This document shows positions 17,505-26,100 of a DNA stretch of 64,000 nucleotides, piece after piece (positions within the stretch are counted from its first letter, which is position 1; every line of letters starts with the position of its first letter). Both the position numbers and the translations under genes were made by a program. The notes below the pieces were generated by a model. The model did no database searches, was not told the DNA's origin, and was given only the letters and a program-made list of their open reading frames with translations. Source of the stretch: Fibrivirga algicola. GTDB taxonomy: Bacteria; Bacteroidota; Bacteroidia; Cytophagales; Spirosomataceae. The stretch spans positions 186,001 through 250,000 of the forward strand of contig NZ_WAEL01000009.1 of NCBI RefSeq assembly GCF_011742925.1, read 5' to 3'.

Positions 17505-18884
17505 ATGAAAAAAACTCCCTTACTCGTTGTGCTGCTGTTTGCCCTGACCCTTGCGGCAAACGGACAGGCCAAGCTTTCCACCACAAAATGGACAACCCTA
17601 TTCGATGGTAAAACCTTGAAAGGCTGGAAACAGGTAGCTGGCACGGCGACCTACGCCGTTGAAGATGGCGTCATTGTGGGTCGTACCGTGGCCCAGTCGC
17701 CCAATACTTTTCTGATCTCCGAACAGGAATACGGTGATTTTGTGCTGGAACTCGACGTGAAAATCGAGGACCTGGGCTCTAACTCGGGGATTCAGTTCCG
17801 GAGCCAGTACGACCCTGCCGCCCGCGATGGAAAAGGCAAAGTTTTTGGCTATCAGTACGAACTCGACCCATCGCCCCGGAAGTGGACGGGCGGTATCTAC
17901 GACGAAGGCCGCCGCGACTGGCTCTACCCGATGGGACTGAATCCGGCGGGGCAGAACAGCTATAAACACAACGAGTTCAACCGGGTGAAAATCGAGTGTG
18001 TAGGCAACAACATACGTACCTGGGTAAACGGAACACCCGCCGCCTATCTGGTCGACAATGTTGACAGCAAAGGGGTGATTGCCCTGCAGGTGCACGCCAT
18101 CGGAAGCCCCGATAAAGTGGGCAAGCGAATCTACTGGAAGAATATCCGCATCAAAGGCGCTACCACACCCTCAACCGATTTCCCAAAAGATGGGTACGTT
18201 GTCAACACGATTCCCAATACGCTGACCCCGTTCGAGAAACAGAACGGCTGGAAACTCCTCTTCGACGGCGTTAGTTCGGCGGGCTGGAAAGGCGCGTACA
18301 AACCAACGTTTCCCGAAAAAGGCTGGGCAATCAAAGACGGTATGATCAGCGTGGAGCCATCGGGAGGCAGCGAAAGCACCAACGGAGGCGACATCGTGAC
18401 CCAGGCCCAGTTCAGCGCCTTCGACGTCAGCTTCGATTTCAAACTGACACCGGGTGGTAACAGTGGCCTCAAGTACTTCGTGACCCTCTCGGAAAACAAC
18501 AAAGGCTCGGCAATCGGACTTGAGTTTCAGGTACTCGATGATAAACTGCACCCCGACGCCAAGGCAGGCCGCGATGGCAACCGCACCCTTGCTTCGCTCT
18601 ATGACATGATTAAGGCCGACAAGCAGGATCGCTTTGTGCACGAGCCCGGTCAGTGGAATACAGGCCGTGTGGTGGTGCATCCGAACAACCACGTAGAGCA
18701 TTACCTCAACGGCGTGAAAGTACTCGAATACGACCGGGGGTCGCCTGCATTTAAAGAACTCGTTGCTAAGAGCAAATACAAAGTGTGGCCGAATTTCGGT
18801 GAGGCTCCTCAGGGACGCATCCTGTTGCAGGACCACGGCGACTCGGTGAGCTTCAGAAGTATCAAAATCAAGGAGCTGAAGTAA
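17505..18884 (+). CDS. Secreted tandem DUF1080 (3-keto-disaccharide hydrolase-like) protein
   Basis: 459 residues with a signal peptide (to about 21, AANGQA). It contains two DUF1080/PF06439 beta-sandwich domains in tandem: about 28-215 (WTTLFDGKTLKGWKQV ... GSNSGIQFRSQY) and about 245-459 (GWKLLFDGVSSAGWK ... GNSGLKYFV). DUF1080 proteins were recently shown to cleave 3-keto-glycosides produced by Gfo/Idh oxidoreductases. Such enzymes usually have one domain; two in one chain suggest one catalytic and one binding unit, or two specificities. The TIM-barrel isomerase is directly upstream. A hairpin terminator follows at 18924-18978. Confidence 0.87.
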   Translation: MKKTPLLVVLLFALTLAANGQAKLSTTKWTTLFDGKTLKGWKQVAGTATYAVEDGVIVGRTVAQSPNTFLISEQEYGDFVLELDVKIEDLGSNSGIQFRSQYDPAARDGKGKVFGYQYELDPSPRKWTGGIYDEGRRDWLYPMGLNPAGQNSYKHNEFNRVKIECVGNNIRTWVNGTPAAYLVDNVDSKGVIALQVHAIGSPDKVGKRIYWKNIRIKGATTPSTDFPKDGYVVNTIPNTLTPFEKQNGWKLLFDGVSSAGWKGAYKPTFPEKGWAIKDGMISVEPSGGSESTNGGDIVTQAQFSAFDVSFDFKLTPGGNSGLKYFVTLSENNKGSAIGLEFQVLDDKLHPDAKAGRDGNRTLASLYDMIKADKQDRFVHEPGQWNTGRVVVHPNNHVEHYLNGVKVLEYDRGSPAFKELVAKSKYKVWPNFGEAPQGRILLQDHGDSVSFRSIKIKELK

Positions 18885-18923
18885 TGTTTTTTATGTAGCT
18901 GATTGCTAATTAGTTGCGGTTGG

Positions 18924-18978
18924 TTTTACGGTATTTTGTGTCCGTTGGTGGCGGCTGATAGACACAAAATACCGAAAA
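18924..18978 (+). terminator. Hairpin terminator after the DUF1080 gene
   Basis: Perfect 14-base arms (18929-18942 and 18961-18974, CGGTATTTTGTGTC and its complement) surround an 18-base loop; TTTT and AAAA on either side lengthen the stem past a one-base bulge. It lies 40 bases after the stop at 18884. Confidence 0.7.
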
Positions 18979-19110
18979 GATAAATGTATGATATAATATT
19001 TATATGATTAAACTTTAAGGCTATAGGCTAAATAGTCTATCCGTATTATTAAATTGGCGAAACACCCGTATCGCAACGCTGTTGATTGAGAAAAACCAAT
19101 TAGAAGCGTT

Positions 19111-20226
19111 ATGAAACAGCTTTCGTTACCCAATGTATCACCCCGTTCATGGCTCCGTATGGCGGCGCTGGCCGGAGGAATTGCTCTTTTGTCGTCGTGT
19201 GAAGACCACCGCGTTCCGCTACCAGGACAGGTCATCCAGTCGAACAACCCCAAACCCAGCTGGGGCCCCACGATCACACCACAGATGCTGGCCGTGATTG
19301 AGGAATTACAACGGTTGAGCCCAGTGCCGCTCAACACCCTCACGCCTCAGGAAGCGCGTACGAAACCAACGTTTAAAGATGCCGTAAACTCGCTGCTGGC
19401 CCGTAACGGCTATCCAATTCCGCAGGCAAACGTAACCACCAGCGAGCGCACCATTCCGGGAGCTGGCGGTGTCCCCATTCGGGTGGTGATTTACACCCCT
19501 GCCGGTGTGTCGCCAAAGGCACCGGTCCTTGTCTATTACCATGGTGGTGGCTGGGTTATTGGAAAGCCTGAGGTATATGAATACTCAACGCAGGCACTGG
19601 CCCAGAATACGGGGGCTGTCGTTGTCTCGGTCGAATACCGCAAGTCGCCCGAAAATAAATTCCCCATCGCCCACGAAGATGCATTCGCGGCCTATCAGTG
19701 GGTACGTCAGAATGCGGCATCAATCAGCGGCGATGCCAACCGCATTGCCGTTGGAGGCGAGAGCGCGGGGGGTAATATGGCCGTGACGGTGAGCATGATG
19801 GCCCGTGATCGCAACGTTCCCCTGCCAGTACACATTTTATCGGTATATCCGGTTGCCAACAACGATCTTACTACTGAGTCGTACAACAAATATGCGATGG
19901 CACAGCCACTGAACCGTCCGCTGGTCGAGTGGTTCGTGGGTAACTACTTCCAGTCGCCTGCTGATGGAGACAGTCCGCTGATCTCGCTGGTCGACGTAGC
20001 GAATCTGTCGGGTTTACCGCCAACAACCATCATTGCCGCCGAGATTGACCCGCTGCTGACCGAAGGCAAGCAGCTGGCCGACAAATTAAGCTCAGTTAAT
20101 GTGCCGGTTGCATACCAGCTGTACACGGGTGTTACGCACGAGTTTTTCGGAATGTACGGCATTATTCCTGAGTCGGCTCAGGCTCAGGAGTTTGCAGCCA
20201 AGCGGTTGCGGGCTGCTTTCCAGTAG
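19111..20226 (+). CDS. Lipoprotein alpha/beta hydrolase of the hormone-sensitive-lipase family
   Basis: 371 residues. A lipoprotein signal ends at LLSSC with C30 as the lipidated residue. The hydrolase part has the HSL-family oxyanion motif YYHGGGW, the nucleophile elbow GGESAGGN, a catalytic Asp in IIAAEIDPLL and the His in GVTHEFFG. Such enzymes hydrolyse short acyl esters; attachment to an envelope membrane suggests action on exogenous or cell-wall-linked esters. It is a single transcription unit between two hairpin terminators. The 226-base upstream region is AT-rich and free of genes. Confidence 0.87.
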   Translation: MKQLSLPNVSPRSWLRMAALAGGIALLSSCEDHRVPLPGQVIQSNNPKPSWGPTITPQMLAVIEELQRLSPVPLNTLTPQEARTKPTFKDAVNSLLARNGYPIPQANVTTSERTIPGAGGVPIRVVIYTPAGVSPKAPVLVYYHGGGWVIGKPEVYEYSTQALAQNTGAVVVSVEYRKSPENKFPIAHEDAFAAYQWVRQNAASISGDANRIAVGGESAGGNMAVTVSMMARDRNVPLPVHILSVYPVANNDLTTESYNKYAMAQPLNRPLVEWFVGNYFQSPADGDSPLISLVDVANLSGLPPTTIIAAEIDPLLTEGKQLADKLSSVNVPVAYQLYTGVTHEFFGMYGIIPESAQAQEFAAKRLRAAFQ

Positions 20227-20234
20227 ATTTCCTT

Positions 20235-20284
20235 GCCCGAACGCCCGCTGAACAACCTGGTTACTGCGGGTGTTCGGGCTATTT
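20235..20284 (+). terminator. Hairpin terminator after the esterase lipoprotein gene
   Basis: Arms 20235-20248 (GCCCGAACGCCCGC) and 20266-20279 pair over 14 bases with one G-U wobble, followed by TATTTC. It begins 8 bases after the stop at 20226. Confidence 0.7.
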
Positions 20285-20289
20285 CACCT

Positions 20290-20318
20290 TTGTCAATTTA
20301 GTCGTGCACTCAACTTTG
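20290..20318 (+). promoter_or_regulatory. Bacteroidota-type promoter of the alcohol dehydrogenase
   Basis: TTG at 20290-20292, an 18-base spacer and CAACTTTG at 20311-20318, one mismatch from TAnnTTTG. It lies 40 bases upstream of the ATG at 20359 and just after the preceding terminator, as expected for an independent unit. Confidence 0.5.
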
Positions 20319-20358
20319 TTGCCTGCATTTCGGGCAACGCAACGCTTATTTTTTCATT

Positions 20359-21447
20359 ATGGAAGTTATTCAAACAAAGGCCTACGGAGCCAGCGCCTCG
20401 TTGATCGATTCAATGAGCCGTCTTTCCCGGATGGACATTGAGCGGGCCGCCCCAAAGGCAGACGAAATACTGATCGATGTACTGTATTGTGGCGTGTGCC
20501 ACTCCGATCTGCACCAGGTGCGCAATGACTGGGCCAACACCGTGTATCCGTGCATTCCCGGTCATGAGGTAGTCGGGAAAGTAGCGCAGGTGGGTAGCGC
20601 AGTGACCAAATTCAAGGTCGGCGACACAGTAGGCGTAGGCTGTATGATCGACTCCTGCGGGCAGTGTTCGTCTTGTCAGGAAGGCGAAGAGAACTATTGT
20701 GAAGGACCTGTTAGCTGGACCGCCACGTATAATGGCTACATGAAGCCAAACGGCAACGGCTTCAACACGTTTGGCGGCTATTCAACCAATTTGGTTGTGA
20801 AAGAATCGTTCGTCTTGCGTATTCCTGATTCGCTGGATATAAAAGCCGTAGCGCCAATTCTGTGTGCAGGCATTACCACGTACTCGCCGTTGCGGCACTG
20901 GGATGTGCAGGAAGGCGACACCGTTGGCATCGTTGGCCTGGGTGGACTCGGTCATATGGGCGTTCAACTGGCGAAGGCGATGGGGGCTCAGGTGACGGTG
21001 ATCACGCAGAATGAAGACAAACGGGAAGCCGCTCTGGCGTTGGGTGCCCACGAGGTGCTGATCGAAAGCGACAAAAAAGCGATGGAAGCCCACGAACTGG
21101 CGTTTGATTTCTTACTGATCACAATTCCCGACCCGTTCGATATCACCCCGTTCATCAGTTTATTGAAGCGCAACGGCTCGCTGGTGACGGTGGGGCTGCT
21201 GGGTAAGTACAAGAGCCCGCTCAACAACATGGAACTGGCGATGCACCGCCGCAGCGTGGCCGGATCGGTCATTGGCGGTATTGCTGAGACACAGGAAGTG
21301 CTGGATTTCTGCGCCGAGCACTCCATCCTGCCTGAGGTAGAGATCATTGCCATGAACGATATCAACAAGGCGTTTAGCCGGATGCTGGATGAAGACGTGC
21401 GGTTCCGGTTTGTGATCGATATGCAGACCTTGAAAGACGAAAACTAA
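20359..21447 (+). CDS. NAD(P)-dependent zinc alcohol dehydrogenase (YahK/cinnamyl-alcohol type)
   Basis: 362 residues of the medium-chain dehydrogenase family. Catalytic zinc ligands are C44 (CGVCHSDLH), H69-E70 (PGHEVVG) and the later cysteine in APILCAGITTYSPL. Structural zinc ligands are C100, C103, C106 and C114. The cofactor site is GLGGLGHMGVQLAKAMG. The CGVCHSD and CAGIT motifs place it in the YahK/AdhC group, which reduces many aldehydes, usually with NADPH. It is cytoplasmic and has its own promoter. The DUF4126-like gene follows after 63 bases and may be co-transcribed. Confidence 0.9.
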   Translation: MEVIQTKAYGASASLIDSMSRLSRMDIERAAPKADEILIDVLYCGVCHSDLHQVRNDWANTVYPCIPGHEVVGKVAQVGSAVTKFKVGDTVGVGCMIDSCGQCSSCQEGEENYCEGPVSWTATYNGYMKPNGNGFNTFGGYSTNLVVKESFVLRIPDSLDIKAVAPILCAGITTYSPLRHWDVQEGDTVGIVGLGGLGHMGVQLAKAMGAQVTVITQNEDKREAALALGAHEVLIESDKKAMEAHELAFDFLLITIPDPFDITPFISLLKRNGSLVTVGLLGKYKSPLNNMELAMHRRSVAGSVIGGIAETQEVLDFCAEHSILPEVEIIAMNDINKAFSRMLDEDVRFRFVIDMQTLKDEN

Positions 21448-21510
21448 ATCGAGCGTGACCCCTGCCGGCCCCGGCTGGTGGGGGCGTGCTTACTCAATGC
21501 CTTTAACGAT

Positions 21511-22005
21511 ATGAATCAGACTTATTTGAAAGCGTTCGGCCTTGGCTTTGTTGCCGGGATGCGGGCCCTGATCGCACCAGCTCTGCTGAGCCATAAACTT
21601 GTCCGGACGTTTCCGACCAAACAGCCGAACGACCCTATGCATTACCTCGCCATGCCGCCTGCTTCGCTAGCACTCAAGGTACTGGCCGGGGGAGAACTGA
21701 TCGGCGATAAACTGCCCGATGGTCCCGATCGCACTGTTCCTGTTCAGTTTGGTCTGCGCATTGCGTCGGGAGCAACCTGCGGTGCGTTCCTGACCCAGGC
21801 CGAAGGGGCCGATATTCCGGTGGGGGCCGTTGCTGGCGGAATCGGAACCGTTGTGGGTACGTTGGCCTTGTTTCGGCTTCGGCAGTGGCTGGACCACAGC
21901 CTGGGGCTGCCCGACCCGGTAGTGGCGCTGGCCGAAGACGCCCTGGCGCTTGGCCTCGGCTGGTCGATCGTGAACAGCATCGAGCCAGCTCCGCAATCAG
22001 TGTAA
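21511..22005 (+). CDS. DUF4126-like small membrane protein
   Basis: 164 residues from the ATG at 21511 (MNQTYLKAFGLGFVAGMRALIAP); an in-frame start at 21478 lies in what looks like spacer. The glycine-rich N-terminal helix with GMRAL, the middle KVLAGGELIGDKLPD segment and further glycine-rich hydrophobic stretches fit the DUF4126 family of small integral membrane proteins of unknown role. A conserved Glu and Asp (GGELIGDK) sit next to predicted membrane segments. It ends in a strong T-tailed terminator. Confidence 0.72.
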   Translation: MNQTYLKAFGLGFVAGMRALIAPALLSHKLVRTFPTKQPNDPMHYLAMPPASLALKVLAGGELIGDKLPDGPDRTVPVQFGLRIASGATCGAFLTQAEGADIPVGAVAGGIGTVVGTLALFRLRQWLDHSLGLPDPVVALAEDALALGLGWSIVNSIEPAPQSV

Positions 22006-22034
22006 ACGGCTGAAAAATACCTTGCTACGGTGCT

Positions 22035-22073
22035 AACCGGTGTAGTGACTCAGGTGGCTACACCGGTTTTTTT
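22035..22073 (+). terminator. Rho-independent terminator with T tail
   Basis: Perfect 11-base arms (22035-22045, AACCGGTGTAG, and 22058-22068) with a 12-base loop, running into a stretch of seven T (22067-22073). It follows the stop at 22005. Confidence 0.9.
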
Positions 22074-22141
22074 GCGCCGTATCGGCTGACTCCAGCCTCC
22101 GTAAGCTGAAGACCAACCGGCGAAAGTGCCATAAACAGGAC

Positions 22142-23062
22142 TCAAGCCACCGAGCCGGGCTTATCAACTTCGGTGATCTCGTATCCAACGGCATTGCGGG
22201 TAGGGGTAACCTCTCCGTCGGCCCAGAGCGCATATTGCCGCATGAAGGCCGCCCCGTAGTAGAATAGCAACGAGCAATAAAAGACAAGCAGCAACACCAG
22301 CGTAATCGACCCCGATCGTCCGTGAACGGCCTGCATCTGGCGATCCGTTAACAGGAGCGTAAGCAGCATTTCACCCAGCGTAAACAGCACCGCCGTGACC
22401 AGCGAGCCAACCCAAACCGCCGACCAGCGTACCTGGATGTTGGGGAGGTACTTGAATAGCAGGGCAAACCAGCAGGTGAGCGTAACCACCGAAGTAACGT
22501 ACCTGCCCACAGCGGCAAAAAAATCATCGATAAAACCGGTAGCTTCGTTGGGTGAACTGACCGACAGAGACAGGAGGCGATCAACGGCCAGCGACGTGGT
22601 AAACAGCAGCCCGGAGGCAATGATGATCACCAGCGCAATCCCCCTGTTTCGCAGGAAGTAAACGGGAGTAAGCCCCGCCCGATCCTTTACGTTCCAAAGC
22701 TGATTCAGCGAGTTTTTCATCACCTCAAACAGCGTTGTGGCCGCGATCAACAGAATAACGATGCTGACCCCCATCAGCCAGCCGTCAGCTTTCTGAGGTT
22801 CCAGGTGTTCCGAGATGTCCTGTAGCTGGCGGGCACTGCGGGGACCAAACAGTTCGGCCAACTGCCGAAAGAGACGCCCGCTGACGACCTGCGTATAATC
22901 GTTGAAAAGCAGTCCCAGTACCTGACTAACAATGATGACTATGGGAGGGAGGGCGAAAAAACCAAAGAACGCCGTGGCCGCGGCCATCCGAATGGGGTCG
23001 TTGTTTTTCAGGTTGGCAAAAGCCTGCCGGAACAGCTGTAAAAAAGGCGTGATTTTTCTCAA
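22142..23062 (-). CDS. YihY/BrkB family inner membrane protein
   Basis: 306 residues, about six membrane segments. The N-terminal DPIRMAAATAFFGFFALPP and the downstream LFEVMKNSLNQLWNVKDR are typical of the YihY/virulence factor BrkB family (formerly misnamed ribonuclease BN). The role is uncertain; export or permease function has been proposed. The start is a TTG at 23062, since no ATG precedes the conserved N-terminus. The C-terminal tail after the last membrane span is short and charged. It is a single minus-strand gene facing the DUF4126-like gene. Confidence 0.85.
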   Translation of the reverse strand: MRKITPFLQLFRQAFANLKNNDPIRMAAATAFFGFFALPPIVIIVSQVLGLLFNDYTQVVSGRLFRQLAELFGPRSARQLQDISEHLEPQKADGWLMGVSIVILLIAATTLFEVMKNSLNQLWNVKDRAGLTPVYFLRNRGIALVIIIASGLLFTTSLAVDRLLSLSVSSPNEATGFIDDFFAAVGRYVTSVVTLTCWFALLFKYLPNIQVRWSAVWVGSLVTAVLFTLGEMLLTLLLTDRQMQAVHGRSGSITLVLLLVFYCSLLFYYGAAFMRQYALWADGEVTPTRNAVGYEITEVDKPGSVA

Positions 23063-23195
23063 GGGACTGCATCGTTGCTACCCCCTTAACCGGGCGTTTA
23101 CCCTGTAGGTTTACCAGATTTGTAAGTAAGTATCCGGTTAGTTTATTGAGTTGGCTGCCCGCCAGACATGCGCGTCTGGCGGGTGTGCGAAACAG

Positions 23196-26100
23196 CTACT
23201 CCTTTTCTAACTCACCCAGTACGGCCTGCACCACTCGTTCGTCGTGCAGAATGGCCTGTAGCCGTTCCCGAAGCAACGCCTCATTGCGCTCGTTGTGCTG
23301 GCTGGCTTTACCCGGCCGACAGTACTCGCCGACGCAGGCTTGCACCTCGTCGGGGTTTATGCCGGCCTTTCGCAGCACTTCCTGAATGCTTTTTCGGGCT
23401 AATAAGCATAGAATAAGCTGGCAGAGCTGATCCGCCTGCCGGGGAGGCTTTTCAGTCGCCGGTTCGTACGGCCTGCCCGATCCGTCAGGATTTGGGTGTA
23501 CCGCCCCCGCATCGCCGCCCAGCGCATCAACTTTCAGCCCCAGGTGATGCACGTAGCGTTTCATCAGCGAATACCAGCGATTATCGGTTGGAATGGTTGA
23601 GATAATGTGCTTGAAAACCGACAGTGTACGAGTTTCTTCTTCCAGTATCAGCTCGGCTTTGGATACGGGAATCCTGAACTCGCAACTCCCGATAATCTGG
23701 CCGGTCCGGCCCGCTACCTGATGAATACTGACCTTGTAGTCTTGCCCATACACCACGGTATCGGGCAGTTTTATGCATAGCAAGGCCGGAATGTTCAGGG
23801 TGCGGCCACCGGGGATCGGCACCCAGACGGCACCGCCAACCTTAAACTTGAGCGTGTGCCGGTCAACCACCTGACAGGCCAGCGGACTCTGGCGCAGGCT
23901 GGCCAGCGCCTGAATGTCGGCAGTGTCGATGTCGGCGAAATAAACGGTGATCTCGCTCTCCGGAGGCAGGTTATACCACCGGAAAATAAGCTCGTCAAGG
24001 CGGTAGCGTTTGCGTAAGGCGCTGAGGTTGTCGCCTTCCTCAAACAGGCTGGCGAGCACCTGCTGCCCCGGCGGAATGGGCGACGGTTTGATCTCGAACG
24101 TGTGCATGACCGTGTGCGAATCGGGGCCACCTGGATTATCGGAGTGCAGAATGGCCAGATTACGCTGCGACAGGTTATCGCTCGAACCCGGCGTGGCCCC
24201 GTTCTGGGTGGGGTCAGGTTCAAAGAATAACTCAGAGGTAAGGCACATATGCCGGCCCCGCGTCAGCTCCTGAATCGACCGGCAGGCGGCGTCGGCCCAG
24301 GGACCATCGCTGTTGCCGGGGTTGATCGGAATGCGTTTGCGTGTCTGGTTGATGTCGAGCCAACAGCCGAAATACACCGTTACTTCGGCACCGCCCGGAT
24401 TGGGGGCAATATCCCGTATTTCGTAGGTCGGGTCGAGCCCCTGATTGGCCATCGAGGTAGCACCAGGCTGACCCTGAACGGTCTCTACCCGATTAGAGGC
24501 AAAGAAAGGGATAGAGGCTACTTCGCCGCCTGCCGTGCCAACCAATGGCGTGGTGTTGGGGCCAACGGCCGTTCGGCGGTAAGTAGTGTTGGGATTGAAC
24601 TCAAGGCCGGTCGCAGCCACGTTGAATAGCCGGAAGAAGCATTTTACCCGCTGGGCAACCGTAGTTACGGCGCGGTAACGTACCCGCGCAATAGCGAAGT
24701 TGTAAAGAGGCAGGATACCCAACAGGCCGTGACTGGCCAGATCCAGTGTGCCTGATGTCGACAGACTTTCGAAGAGGGCATTACCGTTGTTGGCCGGGTT
24801 GTTCAGCTTATCGAGACACTGGCGGATAAACGGGATGGGTGTATTCATTCCCTGCACAACGTCGCCGAATTTGGTCTGCCCTGCCAAAATCGAAAAGACG
24901 CGCACATCGGTCGACAGCCACGATGGGTTGTTTTCTGCCACGTTGATATCGATCATGTACGGATTGGGCGAGTGGCTGAGTTCCAGATTCTGACTGCACA
25001 CATGGTGCCCCATCGTAAACGTAACCCGAATCTGGCGTCTGTCCGGAAAGCCCGCAAAGGCGTTCAGGTTCAGAAACCGCACGTGGAACGGATACGTGAT
25101 TCGCTGTGGTACGTCCGCAAAACCGGGATTCACCTCCTGTAATCGCCCGACCGGAATCAGGCGCAGGTCGGTGTCTGGAATGGCCGCGTTCGTATCGGTC
25201 CAGGTCAGGCTGACAGCCGGTGTGCCGGTCAGTTCCGTATGAATGAACCCATCGTATTGCACATAAACGGCATTGTTGAAGGTGGCCTGCCCACCGCCGC
25301 CCAGCGCCTGTACTTCTTCCTGCGAGAAGGTAGACCGGTCGGTAATGACCCGGCAGCCTACGTGCGCCAGTCGGACAAACCGGGCCAGTTGGCAAGGCAT
25401 ATTGGCCGTGTCGACTACCCAGATCATGTAGTAGCCGGGTGGGGCTATATTGCCGGTTGGTGGAGCCGTCAGGGTGAGTGTATTACCGTTTCTCGCGTCG
25501 ATGCGCAGGCCAACAAAACGCTGGTCGTTGTCTGTTGAGTGGGTCACCGACCCCGCCCGGATAAGGGCTACGTACTGCACGTTGGTGGCGGGACGATCGA
25601 TTTCCAGCACAAACGATTCTCCGAAGGTGAGCAGTTGGGGCCAGGCGGTCAGTTGAATCCGGTTCGGTGTGGCAATGTAGTCAGGTTCATAAAGTTCGAT
25701 CTGCTTGATGCCCAGCTTCTTGGTTACGCCATTGACCGTTCTGTCCGAATCCGGATCGCCGGAATTAGCATTGGTGTTGCCCCCCGCCACCCAAACTTTC
25801 CCGTTGGGCAGCAGCAACGCCGAGGAGTGGTAGTTTCGGGTGTGCACAGCGGCCTGCTTCACGGCCCAGGCGTCGGCATTGGTATACTGGCCCGTAGTCC
25901 AGTTAATGCCGGGACTGTAAATCTCTGCTTCCAGTACTGGCTGCTCGGGGTCAACTACATGTACGCCACCCACCACGCAGGTGTCTCCGGTTGGTAGCAG
26001 CACGGCGTTGGCAAACGATCGGTCGCGGCTGGCAACGGAGGCCGCTCGTGGCGCGGTAGCTTGCCAGGTAGGAGCGGCCGCGCCCAGGTCGAGCCGTTGT

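Noticed and set aside
8714-18884. A classical polysaccharide utilisation locus
   Set aside because: No SusC (TonB-dependent receptor) or SusD homologue is present anywhere in the window.
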